From Rhodoplanes sp. Z2-YC6860 (GTDB lineage Bacteria > Pseudomonadota > Alphaproteobacteria > Rhizobiales > Xanthobacteraceae), in the NCBI RefSeq assembly GCF_001579845.1, contig NZ_CP007440.1:2936029-3000028 (forward strand): 64,000 bases of DNA, written 5' to 3'. Positions 1-8,318 of this stretch are shown here, one piece after another (within the stretch, counting starts at the first letter, position 1; each line of letters opens with the position of its first letter). The translations under genes and the position numbers were made by a program. A model generated the notes under the pieces. It was not told where the DNA came from and ran no database searches. It worked only from the letters and a program-made list of their open reading frames with translations.

Positions 1-2764
1 CGGTCACTCCGGGCGCGGCTGTTGTATTTGCGGCAGGCGGAAACAACAGTCGCTGATAGAGCAGGCCGATGCCGACCAGCACTGCGCCGAGCCCGATGAA
101 GGATAGCGCGCGGAACACGCCGGTGAGGCCCGCCATGTCGACCAGAAATACCTTGCCGACCGTCAGCAGCGTGATCAGCGCCGAAGCAAACCGCGCCGGC
201 TGTGAGCGAAGCGCGATGCCGAACAGCAGCAGCGCCACGCCATAGGCGAGCCACACCACCGAATAGGTGTACTGCTCGGCATTGCCGATGCCGCCGCGCG
301 ACAACACCGGCCCCTGATAGACGGTGCGGACCTCGAGCGTCAGATAGCTCAGCATCAGCAGCACCGCGAAGGCCGCGGCGGTGACGCGATAGGCATGGGG
401 CCGCACGTTGCGTGTCGTCAGCGACAGCGCGATGGCGAGCACCGCCGGGATGCCGTAGCCGAGCAGGATCAGGTTGAAGGGACCGCTGCCGACGGATTCG
501 CCCGAGAACAGCGGATTGTCGGCGAGCCAGAGCCCGATCACGATCCCGGCGGCCGTGAGACCCGCGACGATCAGCGCGCCGGCGTTGTGCACGATGCTCC
601 GGGTGCGATGGCGCACATGCTCGAGGCCGATCGCGGTCGCGAAGCCGCCGCAGACTTGCAGCGCGGTTTCGCCGAGCGGGCTGGAGGTGCGGTAGATGTT
701 GCCGCCGTTCATATAATGGCGGATTTCGAGGAACACGGTCAGCACCGTGAACAGGATCGCAGCGCCTTCGACCGTGCGCGTGGGCTGATCGTCGGCGTTT
801 TTGCGCAGGAGATGCCCGCCGAACCAGAAGGCCGCGGCCGGAATGCCGTAGCCATAAAGCAGCCAATTGAAGATCGGCGTGGTGCCGACCTCGTTACCGA
901 CGATGCGCGGCTCCCAGACGATGCGGGCCACGACCAGCGCGGTCATCACCGCGGCAAGCCAGCGCAGCATCGGCACCGGGCGCGCGTTGGCGATCCAGGC
1001 GATGCCCGGCACCATCAGGGCGAGTGCGACGGTGAGCCAGCCTTTTTCCAGCGAGAAGGTCAGCGCAAGCGCCAACGCTGCCACGGCGCCCGAGGCGTGC
1101 AGCGCGCCTGCCGTGACGAGCGTCGGCGTTTGATCGCGCTTGCCGAACTGCTCGGTGGCAAAGGCGTTGAGTGCGGCGAGCAGCAGCGCAAGGCCGGCAA
1201 ACGGGATCGAGCGCTCGAAGCCTGCGATGCGATAGTAGAGCGCGACCAGCATGACGAGAGGCACTGCGACGCCGCATGCGCTCCACAGCACCGACGCGAC
1301 CGGGCAGGTGGTGCGCCCCTGTGCGAGATAGCCGAGCCCGCCGAACAGCGCGGCGAAGCCAAAACCCAGGGCGAGATGGGGCACGATATCGTATTGCCAG
1401 GGCTGCGGCGCCGCAGCGCCAGCCGGGCCCGCGGGCGCGATCAGAAGATCGACCGCCGGCGCCAGCGCCCAGCGTACGATGACGATGCCGGCAAACACGG
1501 CCGCGACCGGGACGGTGCCGGCGGCCGACACCGTGCGCCATGAGATCGCAAGCGTCGCAACGATCATCAGCGTGAAGACCGTGAGCGCCGCGGTGTCGTG
1601 GCGGCTCGCCAGCACGAGCAGCAGCGCGCCAAGCAGATAAGCCGCAAGTGTGCCCGACGACACCGGATCGATCTGGCCGGGCACGGGGTCAGGACCGTAG
1701 AGCAGGCCGGAGACGAGGATCGTCGCCACCAGGGCAAAGCCCGCGACCACGTGGAACAGGTGCGGCGCCAGTGCATCGACGGTTGTGGGATTGATGCCAG
1801 GCAACAGCCAGAAGAAGCCGAAGGCCACGGCGGTCACCGCGAGCCAGAGCCACATGCGCATCCGCGCCAGCGCGAATGCAGCGCCGCTGACGACGGCGAG
1901 ATAGATGTAGAGCGCCCAGTAGTTCGGCTCGTTGGTGGAAACGAGAAGCGGCGTGACGTATGCGCCGACGAGACCGAGCGCGGCGAGCGCCGGGCCGTGC
2001 AACAGAGCCGCGGCGAGCGTTGCCAGCGCAACGATGCCGAGCAGCACAAAGGCCGAGGCCGGGTCGAGGAATCCGTAGAGCGCGTAGGCCGCATAAACGG
2101 TGGCGTAAGCGACCGTGGTGCCGGCTGCGGCGAGGATGCTCGGCACGTTCGCGGCGGGAAGTCCCGCGATGCCGGCGATCTGCTCCTTGCGGCGCATCCA
2201 TTCGCCTGCCGCGATGAGAGCCGCCGCAAGCAGTGCTCCGAAGAAAAGTCGGAGCTTCGGTCCGATCAGTCCGGCGTCGATCGAATATTTGACGAGGAAG
2301 ATGCCGCCAAGCGCGAGCGCCACGCCGCCGATCCACACGGTCCAGCGCGTGCCGAACTTTTCTTCGAAGCTTTGGGCGGGCGGCTGCGGCGTAGCAGTCG
2401 CGACAGCCGGTTGCGGTGCCGCGGCGGGGACCGACGTGGGTGCAGGCTTGGGCTCGGGCGCTGGCTTGGGCGTTTCGGGCTTGGGCGTCTCGGGCGGAGC
2501 CGGAGGTTCCGGCGCCGCTTGCACGGTCTCGGGCGGCGGGGCTGCGGCGGGCGCGGTTTGCGGCGGAGATGGCGTTGGCTGCTGTGCCGTGGCCGTGGCT
2601 GCGGCCGCCCGCTGCAACAGGTCCGCGACCTTTACCTCGAGCGCGGCGAAGCGCTGCTCCATCGCGCGCAGCCGCTGATTGATATTGACTGCCTTGACCA
2701 GCGCCACGATCGCAATGATCGGGATCGCCAGCATCAGCAGCAGTCCAAGCAGGACGAGTGTCAT
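1..2764 (-). CDS. DUF2339 multi-pass membrane protein (3' end outside window)
   Basis: The frame is open without interruption from an ATG at 2764 to the left edge, giving at least 921 residues; the stop lies outside. Residues 1-23 form a membrane anchor, followed by a short helical stretch and a Pro/Ala/Glu linker (about 60-130). The EEKFGTRWTVWIGG segment (about 134-147) opens the family's membrane domain. The rest is almost continuous hydrophobic helices, well over 20. This order (anchor, proline-rich linker, FGxRWxVWIGG, polytopic body) is that of DUF2339 proteins of around 900-1000 residues, so only a short tail should be missing. Function is unknown; the family sits in the inner membrane. 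The upstream gene is on the same strand but an inverted-repeat element lies between them, so it is probably transcribed alone. Confidence 0.88.
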   Translation of the reverse strand, partial: MTLVLLGLLLMLAIPIIAIVALVKAVNINQRLRAMEQRFAALEVKVADLLQRAAAATATAQQPTPSPPQTAPAAAPPPETVQAAPEPPAPPETPKPETPKPAPEPKPAPTSVPAAAPQPAVATATPQPPAQSFEEKFGTRWTVWIGGVALALGGIFLVKYSIDAGLIGPKLRLFFGALLAAALIAAGEWMRRKEQIAGIAGLPAANVPSILAAAGTTVAYATVYAAYALYGFLDPASAFVLLGIVALATLAAALLHGPALAALGLVGAYVTPLLVSTNEPNYWALYIYLAVVSGAAFALARMRMWLWLAVTAVAFGFFWLLPGINPTTVDALAPHLFHVVAGFALVATILVSGLLYGPDPVPGQIDPVSSGTLAAYLLGALLLVLASRHDTAALTVFTLMIVATLAISWRTVSAAGTVPVAAVFAGIVIVRWALAPAVDLLIAPAGPAGAAAPQPWQYDIVPHLALGFGFAALFGGLGYLAQGRTTCPVASVLWSACGVAVPLVMLVALYYRIAGFERSIPFAGLALLLAALNAFATEQFGKRDQTPTLVTAGALHASGAVAALALALTFSLEKGWLTVALALMVPGIAWIANARPVPMLRWLAAVMTALVVARIVWEPRIVGNEVGTTPIFNWLLYGYGIPAAAFWFGGHLLRKNADDQPTRTVEGAAILFTVLTVFLEIRHYMNGGNIYRTSSPLGETALQVCGGFATAIGLEHVRHRTRSIVHNAGALIVAGLTAAGIVIGLWLADNPLFSGESVGSGPFNLILLGYGIPAVLAIALSLTTRNVRPHAYRVTAAAFAVLLMLSYLTLEVRTVYQGPVLSRGGIGNAEQYTYSVVWLAYGVALLLFGIALRSQPARFASALITLLTVGKVFLVDMAGLTGVFRALSFIGLGAVLVGIGLLYQRLLFPPAANTTAAPGVT

Positions 2765-2925
2765 GGAGGCCCCCGGTGGCCTGAATCTAGTCCAGCCGCG
2801 CGATGGTCAAAAGCGCGCGAAGGCGCAGCAGGGAGCGCTGCGCTGGTATTGGTCGCGCTGTCCCCAGCAAAAGTTCACGGTGGCCCGTTCAATTGCATGC
2901 GGAGGCTGCGGCGAAGGCGGTCTGT

Positions 2926-3026
2926 TCCCTCTCCCGCTTGCGGGGGAGGGTCAGGGAGGGGGAGCGGCTCGGCCGGTGCTTGCAGTGGCCCCCTCTCCAA
3001 CTCTCCCCCGCAAGCGGGGGAGAGGG
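2926..3026. repeat. Intergenic inverted-repeat element, about 36-bp arms
   Basis: The left arm (2926-2962) reads CCCTCTCCCGCTTGCGGGGG and continues into an AGGG-rich stretch. The right arm (2989-3026) is its near-perfect reverse complement. Each arm also contains its own small palindrome around CCGCTTGCGG. Transcribed, it would fold into a very stable hairpin. It lies between the DUF2339 gene and the 3' end of the NAD-regulator gene. Dispersed palindromes with this CTCCCGC-TTGCGGGGGAG core are common in Rhizobiales genomes; it may act as a terminator for the regulator operon or be a selfish REP-like element. No target-site duplication is visible. Confidence 0.75.
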
Positions 3027-3076
3027 CTCAGCAGCGTGCGCGGCGCGATCATGGCAAAATCGAAAGTCTGAATTGA

Positions 3077-4069
3077 TTACGACCGGCCGCCGAATCTGAG
3101 GCCCGGGGCGGGGCGCTCCTGCACCACCTCGCGGCGAAACCGGAACAGCGCCGCCGGCCGGCCGCCGGTCGTGGTCGAGGTCTCTCCCGTGGGCTCGACC
3201 AGGGCCGCGGTCTCGACCAGCCGGCGGAAGTTCTGCTTGTGCAGATGCCGGCCGGAAATGGCTTCGACGGTGCGCTGCAATTCGGTCAGCGTGAACTCGT
3301 CCGGCAGAAGCTCGAACACCACCGGGCGATATTTGAGCTTGGCGCGCAGCCGCGCGATCGCGGTCGCGACGATGCGGCGATGGTCGAAGCGCATCGGCTC
3401 GCCGAGCTTGGGAATTTTGTTCCGTGGAATGGCAGCCTCGCGGCCGTCGCGCCGCGCCTCTTCGACAAGGCCCGCTTCGTAGAGGAGTTCGTAGCGGTCG
3501 AGCACCTTCTCTTCGTCCCAGGGCGAGCCGCCGACGCCGAAGCAGTGCCGCAGTCGTTCCTTGCGGCTGAGCGGCCGCTGCGGCTCGGGCTTGCCGCTTT
3601 TCGCCCAGTGGTCGAGCAACGGCAGCACCTCGTCGAGAATGGCGGGCTTGGTCTCGCGCCAATCTTCCCAAGGAAAGAACCGGTACCACGGCTCGAAGCT
3701 CGCGCCGGCCTGGCGCAGCGCTGCGGCGTTGTCGGACATCCGCGTCAGCGCGAGATAGCCGACCGAGATCATATGGGGCCCGGTGTCGCCGGGATGGGCA
3801 TGGCGGCCGCGATCGCCGAACGTGTAGAGCTGCTCGACATAGCCGGTGTTGAGGGCGGTCTGCGCCGCGACCCAGGCATGCAGCCCGATCTCGAAGGTGC
3901 GATGCGACAGCGGATCGAACGGTCCGAAAGGCAGGCCGGCGCGTATGTCGCGCTCGTGCTTGTCGCTCTTGGGATCGGCAGCAACCAGAATGCGCGGCTC
4001 GTCGTCTTCCACCGCAACGATCGCCGCGGTGAGACCGACTTCGATCGGCGTAAGGTGCGCCTCAGCCAT
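3077..4069 (-). CDS. NrtR-like NAD-metabolism regulator (Nudix domain plus winged helix)
   Basis: The 330-residue protein has an N-terminal Nudix-like fold (about 1-170, beginning TPIEVGLTAAIVAV) without an intact catalytic Nudix box, and a C-terminal winged-helix part (about 240-310) with FTLTELQRTVEAI followed by NFRRLVE. This architecture is that of Nudix-related regulators of NAD synthesis, where the Nudix domain senses ADP-ribose or related nucleotides. I chose ATG 4069, which has AGAGG six bases upstream. A TTG at 4120, just after the preceding gene, would add 17 unconvincing residues. It is the last gene of a same-strand trio with an HD hydrolase and a tyrosine phosphatase. The DNA target is not deducible here. 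Confidence 0.72.
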   Translation of the reverse strand: MAEAHLTPIEVGLTAAIVAVEDDEPRILVAADPKSDKHERDIRAGLPFGPFDPLSHRTFEIGLHAWVAAQTALNTGYVEQLYTFGDRGRHAHPGDTGPHMISVGYLALTRMSDNAAALRQAGASFEPWYRFFPWEDWRETKPAILDEVLPLLDHWAKSGKPEPQRPLSRKERLRHCFGVGGSPWDEEKVLDRYELLYEAGLVEEARRDGREAAIPRNKIPKLGEPMRFDHRRIVATAIARLRAKLKYRPVVFELLPDEFTLTELQRTVEAISGRHLHKQNFRRLVETAALVEPTGETSTTTGGRPAALFRFRREVVQERPAPGLRFGGRS

Positions 4070-4124
4070 CCGCGCCTCTGGTGTCACCGGGGGCTCGCCG
4101 CCCGGCCATGGCGCGCACAATGGC

Positions 4125-4631
4125 TCATTCGAGATCGAGCCGGAAGGGTTCGCCTTCGAGCGCAGGCTTTCCCGGGCCCAGTGCCTCGACGGCCGCGATC
4201 ATCCGGCCTTTGCGGCCAAGGATGCGGTCGGCGTGCCCGACCAGCATGGTGTTCGGCATGGCGGTGGCAGACGAATCGCGGATCGCGCGGGCGATCGAGG
4301 CTTCGTCGCGGTTGGGGTTCAGCGCGCAGGCCGAGATGAACGCGCCCGCGGTCGAGCGGCTGATGCCGGCATAGCAGTGCACCACCAGCGGCGCACGGCG
4401 GTCCCAGCGCTGCGCGAACCGGATGAGATCGTGGACGTGCTCTTCGGCCGGATGGATATAGCCGTCCATGGCCGTGGTGATGTCGTCCATGCCGAGAACC
4501 AGGTGGTCGGCCTCGGCGACACGGGCCGGCCGTTGCACGCGGTCGATCAGCCGCAGCAGCGTCACAATATGGCTCGCGCCGGTCTCGGTCACGGTGTCGT
4601 GCAGACGGGCGAGGGAGCAGACGTGGATCAT
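4125..4631 (-). CDS. Tyrosine/dual-specificity phosphatase-like protein
   Basis: This 168-residue cytoplasmic protein carries the PTP signature HCYAGISRS: nucleophile Cys86 and phosphate-binding Arg92 in the CX5R spacing. An acidic pair at 49-50 (MDD) may supply the general acid. Length and simplicity match compact bacterial phosphatases of the DSP superfamily. Its ATG has GGGA eight bases upstream. It is followed closely by the NAD regulator and preceded at 57 bp by an HD-domain hydrolase, all on the minus strand, so co-transcription is likely. The substrate could be a phosphoprotein or a small phosphate ester; nothing in the sequence decides. Family assignment is firm, biological role inferred only from the operon. 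Confidence 0.8.
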   Translation of the reverse strand: MIHVCSLARLHDTVTETGASHIVTLLRLIDRVQRPARVAEADHLVLGMDDITTAMDGYIHPAEEHVHDLIRFAQRWDRRAPLVVHCYAGISRSTAGAFISACALNPNRDEASIARAIRDSSATAMPNTMLVGHADRILGRKGRMIAAVEALGPGKPALEGEPFRLDLE

Positions 4632-4688
4632 CAGAAAATCCCAGAATTCAGACGCTGATATAGGGCCGCGTGGGGCCCGACGAAAGCG

Positions 4689-5312
4689 TCAATTCCGGTT
4701 CACCGAGCGGAAGCGCTCCAGAAAGCGTTTTTCCGCGGTCTCTGCGGGCCAGGGCGTCAGGTAGTCGCGCTCGACCGCGGGCGAGAGCTGCGGCGGCACC
4801 CCGAAGAAGCGCCGCGCCTCGGCGGCGCTGAAGCCCGCGAGCCGTGTGGCCTCGAGGAACGCCGCGCCGCGGTCGGCGGTCTTGATGATGCGCAACACCT
4901 CATCACCGTGCGTCGGCGGCAGGCCGAAGCGCAGATGGATCGCGGCCAGAAGCCGCGCCTCGACGACCTTGTAGGCGCCGCCGATCACCGCCTTGAACGG
5001 CGAGATCATGTCGCCGATCACGTATTCGGGTGCGTCGTGAAGCAGCACCGCGAGCCGCGCATTGCGATCGAGGCTCGGCCAACGCGCCCGCGCCACGGTG
5101 TCCACGAGCAGCGTGTGCTGCGCGACCGAGAAGATATGCGCGCCCTCGGTCTGGCCGTTCCAGCGCGCCACGCGGGCAAGACCATGGGCGATGTCCTCGA
5201 TCTCGACGTCGAGCGGCGAGGGGTCGAGGAGATCGAGCCTACGGCCGGACAGCATGCGCTGCCAGGCGCGGGAGGAGGCTTTGCCGGGTGTTTTCGCGGG
5301 CGGGCGTGGCAA
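4689..5312 (-). CDS. HD-domain phosphohydrolase (YfbR/5'-nucleotidase-like)
   Basis: The protein has 207 residues. The HD metal-site ligands are visible: His66 (AQHTLLV), the paired His92-Asp93 (LLHDAPEYVIGD) and a later Asp in IKTADR. This is the pattern of small HD hydrolases related to YfbR, a dNMP 5'-nucleotidase. The start is a TTG at 5312; the next ATG lies inside the RAWQRMLSGRRLDLLDP segment that I believe is conserved at the N-terminus of this family. It heads a three-gene minus-strand group with a phosphatase and a Nudix-type NAD regulator, which suggests a role in nucleotide or NAD turnover (inference). Confidence 0.8.
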   Translation of the reverse strand: MPRPPAKTPGKASSRAWQRMLSGRRLDLLDPSPLDVEIEDIAHGLARVARWNGQTEGAHIFSVAQHTLLVDTVARARWPSLDRNARLAVLLHDAPEYVIGDMISPFKAVIGGAYKVVEARLLAAIHLRFGLPPTHGDEVLRIIKTADRGAAFLEATRLAGFSAAEARRFFGVPPQLSPAVERDYLTPWPAETAEKRFLERFRSVNRN

Positions 5313-5425
5313 GGCTTAGCGCGGCCTGTACTGATGAATCGGAAAGAGGAACATGATGGCTATCACAGCCGAGTCGGCTGGGACACGTTACAAGACCCCT
5401 GCCGATTTGACAGTGCAGGCTTGCC

Positions 5426-5779
5426 ATGAAGCGCGTCGGTGTTTTCGTGCTGATCGGCCCATTGCTGGGCCTGGTCCTGGTTTTGGTCCTGAGCGCCCGG
5501 GTTTCGCCGCCACAACCGAGCATCCACCTGCTGGCGTATTTTCTGTGGTTTGCCTACCTGGCGAGCCTGATCCCTGCGATGGTCTCCGCCGCCGCCGACC
5601 TCTGGCTGGCCAACAAAAGCTGGAGGCTTCCCGGCGCCACGGGCGCGGGAGCGGCAGCAGCGGTGATCGAGATGCTGCTGCTGCATGGCCACGTGACAGC
5701 GATGCAGTTCCTGGCGTTCGCCCTGTTCGGCGCCGTTCCAGCAGCGGTCTGTTCATGGCTGTCGGCTCAGGCCGAATAG
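5426..5779 (+). CDS. Small four-helix membrane protein, unknown function
   Basis: The 117-residue product is almost entirely hydrophobic, with predicted membrane helices near 5-24, 33-52, 68-88 and 92-112. The N-terminus MKRVGVFVLIGPLLGLVLVL could be a signal-anchor. No catalytic motif is seen. It is transcribed alone on the plus strand, divergent from the HD-hydrolase operon and convergent with the amidinotransferase-fold gene (7 bp between stops). It resembles short conserved membrane proteins of Bradyrhizobium-type genomes (possibly DUF5413), but I cannot name the family with certainty. Confidence 0.7.
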   Translation: MKRVGVFVLIGPLLGLVLVLVLSARVSPPQPSIHLLAYFLWFAYLASLIPAMVSAAADLWLANKSWRLPGATGAGAAAAVIEMLLLHGHVTAMQFLAFALFGAVPAAVCSWLSAQAE

Positions 5780-5786
5780 AACGCCG

Positions 5787-6713
5787 CTACTGTCGTTGCG
5801 TCGCCCAAGTCCCGGTCACGGCGTCTTGCGCCGTTGCCCGCGAGTTGCGGTCGAGCCGCAGCGTCAGACAGCAGGCCGAGCCGCCGCTGCGCAGGAAGGC
5901 GTCGAGCAACGTCGTCACGACCGTATAGCCGCGCTGCTCCAGAGTCTCGCGGAGCGCCGCGCTGCAGCTCGACATCACGATCACGCGATCGAGGCACACG
6001 GCGTTGGCGGCAAACAGTTCGGCGTCGGCGATATCGAGCGCGATCCGGTCGGCCGGCGCGACGCGGAGCTCGATGGCGGCGCGCGCTTCCTCGGTGAACG
6101 CGCCCGGGTGATAGATGACGCCGCCACAAGGCAGCGGGCAGAGCGCGGTGTCGAGGTGATAGAAGCTCGGATCGGCGAGATCGAGCGGCACGCAGGCGAC
6201 GCCGAAGACATCGTCGACCACGCCGGCTGCTCTCTTGTCGGAGCGGAATCCCGCGCCCATCCAGAACAACCCACGCCGGGCATCCCACAGGCAATCGCCG
6301 GCGCCTTCCAGCACCACGTCATCGGGCATCGCGATCACCTGGTCGATGAGGCCGCGCGCCCTCAGCGCATGGAAACCCTCGGCATAGATCGGCTCCTCGC
6401 GACGGCGCTCGGGGTGACGGAAGCGTGCGAGCAACGCCTTGCCATCGAGCACCACGGCGGCGTTCGCGGTGAAGACGAGATCGGGAAGACCCGACGCAGG
6501 CACCAGCACGTCGACGTTCGCGCCGTGGCGGATCAGGGCGCGGTGCAGCCCATCCCATTGCTGCTGCGCCTTGGCGTGCAGCACTTGGCCCGTGGCCGCC
6601 CAGGCCTTGGGATCCATCCAGGGATTGATGCTGTAGGTGACCGCGAAATGCTGCGGATTGCACATCAGGTAACGGGGCCGAGGCTTGTCGGCAAGCGTTG
6701 CGCGGATGTTCAT
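5787..6713 (-). CDS. Dimethylargininase / arginine-deiminase-fold hydrolase
   Basis: The 308-residue protein has the pentein-fold landmarks of DDAH-like enzymes: Asp78 and Asn84 in LPDLVFTANAAV, the central EGAGDCLWD stretch (136-144), His186 and Asp188 in FYHLDTAL, and the catalytic cysteine near the C-terminus (Cys281 or Cys282 in GGSACCLTLRLDR). Such enzymes hydrolyse guanidino groups, typically N-omega-methylated arginine to citrulline and methylamine, or related amidino compounds. Length is slightly above the usual 255-300. It lies alone between small genes, so context gives no substrate. Its SD is weak; the chosen ATG precedes RATLADKPRPRYLMCNPQHF, which fits the conserved N-terminal strand. 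Confidence 0.85.
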   Translation of the reverse strand: MNIRATLADKPRPRYLMCNPQHFAVTYSINPWMDPKAWAATGQVLHAKAQQQWDGLHRALIRHGANVDVLVPASGLPDLVFTANAAVVLDGKALLARFRHPERRREEPIYAEGFHALRARGLIDQVIAMPDDVVLEGAGDCLWDARRGLFWMGAGFRSDKRAAGVVDDVFGVACVPLDLADPSFYHLDTALCPLPCGGVIYHPGAFTEEARAAIELRVAPADRIALDIADAELFAANAVCLDRVIVMSSCSAALRETLEQRGYTVVTTLLDAFLRSGGSACCLTLRLDRNSRATAQDAVTGTWATQRQ

Positions 6714-6899
6714 CGCTGTGCGGTTCGTCCCTCTGCCAGGGCCAGACGAATCGACTCGACTGGCAAGATGCTAGCAGGAAGGCGTCACATGGCAATGAAA
6801 TGCTGCGCGTCAAGGTTTACACGGGTGCCGTTAATACGAACGAGTCTGAAGACCGTTCGCTGAATTCCGCGGTAGTGTGGACGTCAAACCGGACTCAAC

Positions 6900-7118
6900 A
6901 TGCCGTTCCGAGAAATAAAAGGATTCGACAGCGAGACGCTTCGCCAGATGACGCAGGCATTCGATGCTGCCTGTGTGCGCCTTGGGCTTCGCGCCGACGA
7001 TCCCGAGAGGGACGAGCTGGCCAAGGTCATCGTCGAGCTGGCTTGGCGCGGTGAACGCGATCCGGCGATGCTGTTCGCGCGGGCGATCGAAGCTTCGGAG
7101 AATGATTTCGAGCTCTGA
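6900..7118 (+). CDS. Small acidic conserved hypothetical protein
   Basis: This 72-residue soluble protein is rich in Glu, Asp, Ala and Arg, with a predicted two-helix layout and a tail ELAWRGERDPAMLFARAIEA. No membrane segment, signal or catalytic motif is present. Codon usage matches the neighbours (strong third-position GC), which supports real coding. I believe short proteins of this kind are conserved in Bradyrhizobium-like genomes but cannot name a family. It sits in the 185-bp gap after the divergent amidinotransferase-fold gene and has no strong SD. Confidence 0.6.
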   Translation: MPFREIKGFDSETLRQMTQAFDAACVRLGLRADDPERDELAKVIVELAWRGERDPAMLFARAIEASENDFEL

Positions 7119-7126
7119 GCGCCACC

Positions 7127-7420
7127 CTAGTGAGGGCGTCCATCGCCGAGTGCCTGTTCCATCGCAAGCGCTTCTGTCAGGTCGGCGCATGGAACTGCGG
7201 TGGTGCTGATCTTCGCCAAGGCCTCGTCGGTGGCTCCCACCACGAGGCTTTTTCCTTTGATGATGTGCAAATCCCACCCTCTGGGAGAACTGTCTGGAAA
7301 TAGCGCAAAGACGATCTCGTGCGCCGCAATGACCTTCCTCAGCGCGTCGGCAGGCACAAGGGATTGCGCGAAAGTCCTCAGGTTCTCTTTGGCCATGCGG
7401 GCCAGTTCGGCATGCGTCAC
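7127..7420 (-). CDS. Hypothetical 97-residue protein
   Basis: The frame could be opened further upstream, but the best initiation site is a GTG at 7420 with GGAG seven bases before it. From there the protein reads THAELARMAKENLRTFAQSL and continues to a central WDLHIIKGKSLVVGATDEAL segment. It looks like a small alpha/beta protein and has no motif I recognise. The longer upstream extension has residue composition unlike a real protein. It is convergent with the 72-residue gene and divergent from a 48-residue frame at 7493, leaving 72 bp for two promoters. The pairing recalls small two-gene modules, but no toxin or antitoxin fold is evident. Confidence 0.5.
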   Translation of the reverse strand: MTHAELARMAKENLRTFAQSLVPADALRKVIAAHEIVFALFPDSSPRGWDLHIIKGKSLVVGATDEALAKISTTAVPCADLTEALAMEQALGDGRPH

Positions 7421-7492
7421 TTTGTGCTCCGGGCGGTCCGGGAACGACCTCACAGGTTCGGCGTTGGCTGTCTTGGTAAAGGGAGTTCCACA

Positions 7493-7639
7493 ATGCTCGA
7501 AGCACGCAAAGTGCCAAAACAAATCAAAACGGCTGAGGGCCAAGCCGCCATCCGTGAATTGATTACGGTTCTGGACAGGCTTTTCAAGAAAAACGAGCGG
7601 CTGAAGAGCTTGGCGACTGTCAGGAAAAGGGCCCACTGA
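7493..7639 (+). CDS. Possible 48-residue basic protein
   Basis: An ATG at 7493 is preceded by AAAGGGAG at a good distance and opens a 48-residue frame: an N-terminal LEARKVPKQIKTAEGQAAI, then a helix RELITVLDRLFKKNERLKSL and a basic tail. Composition is that of a small helical, possibly nucleic-acid-binding protein. It is divergent from the 97-residue gene. The RBS and the plausible helix are the only support; no family is recognised. Confidence 0.38.
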   Translation: MLEARKVPKQIKTAEGQAAIRELITVLDRLFKKNERLKSLATVRKRAH

Positions 7640-7706
7640 CCCCTATCCATTTTCTTTGAGGTTCTGAGCATCCGCCTCGGCAGGCTGGGTGCTCAACCAT
7701 GGCCTG

Positions 7707-8318
7707 CTACTTCCGCTTCTTCATCTTCCCGACCAATTCGTGACAATGACACTTCACCAGGTGGTCGTTGACCATGCCGACCGCCTGCATGAACGCATAG
7801 ACAATGGTCGGGCCGACGAACTTGAAGCCTCGCTTGGCGAGGTCCTTGGAAATCGTCCGTGACAGCTCGGTCTCGGCCGGCACGTCTTTGGTGTCGCGGA
7901 ATTTGTTCACCTGCGGCTTGCCGTCGAGATAGTCCCACAGCAGCGCCGAGAAGCCCGGGCCTTTTTCCATCGCATCGAGATAAGCCCGTGCCGACAGCAC
8001 CGCGCCCTCGATCTTGAGCTTGTTGCGGACGATGCCGGCGTCCTCCATCAGCTTGGCCTTCTTGCGTGCGTCGTAGCGCGCGATCTTCGCCGGCTCGAAG
8101 CCGTCGAAGGCCTTCCGGAAGTTTTCTCGCTTGCGCAGGATGGTGATCCAGGAGAGGCCGGCCTGAAAGCCGTCAAGCATCAGCTTCTCGTAGAGCGCGC
8201 GGTCGTCGTATTCCGGCACGCCCCATTCGTCGTCGTGATAGGCGACGTAAAACGCATCGTCCTTGCCGGGCCAGGGGCAGCGATGCAGTCCATCGGTGTG
8301 CAGCAATGCTCCGGCCAT
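7707..8318 (-). CDS. tag: DNA-3-methyladenine glycosylase I
   Basis: The 203-residue protein removes 3-methyladenine from alkylated DNA, starting base-excision repair. The Tag family zinc site is intact: Cys14 and His28 (CPWPGKDDAFYVAYHDDEWG) with a C-terminal His and Cys four residues apart (NDHLVKC). The base-pocket motif FQAGLSWITILRKRENFR (51-68) is also present. Length fits E. coli Tag (187) with a short basic tail KMKKRK. Its ATG at 8318 overlaps the TGA of ygfZ by one base, so it is translationally coupled to that gene. Confidence 0.95.
   Translation of the reverse strand: MAGALLHTDGLHRCPWPGKDDAFYVAYHDDEWGVPEYDDRALYEKLMLDGFQAGLSWITILRKRENFRKAFDGFEPAKIARYDARKKAKLMEDAGIVRNKLKIEGAVLSARAYLDAMEKGPGFSALLWDYLDGKPQVNKFRDTKDVPAETELSRTISKDLAKRGFKFVGPTIVYAFMQAVGMVNDHLVKCHCHELVGKMKKRK

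Noticed and set aside
894-2336. Shorter minus-strand frames overlapping the DUF2339 gene in other registers
   Set aside because: The in-frame reading from 2764 gives membrane helices and the FGxRWxVWIGG motif throughout; no frameshift is needed.
395-3076. Long plus-strand open frames opposite the DUF2339 gene (395-1543 and 1598-3076)
   Set aside because: They are antisense to a continuous 921-residue membrane protein with clear motifs; their translations are Arg/Asp/His-rich without structure, as expected for the complement of GC-rich coding DNA.
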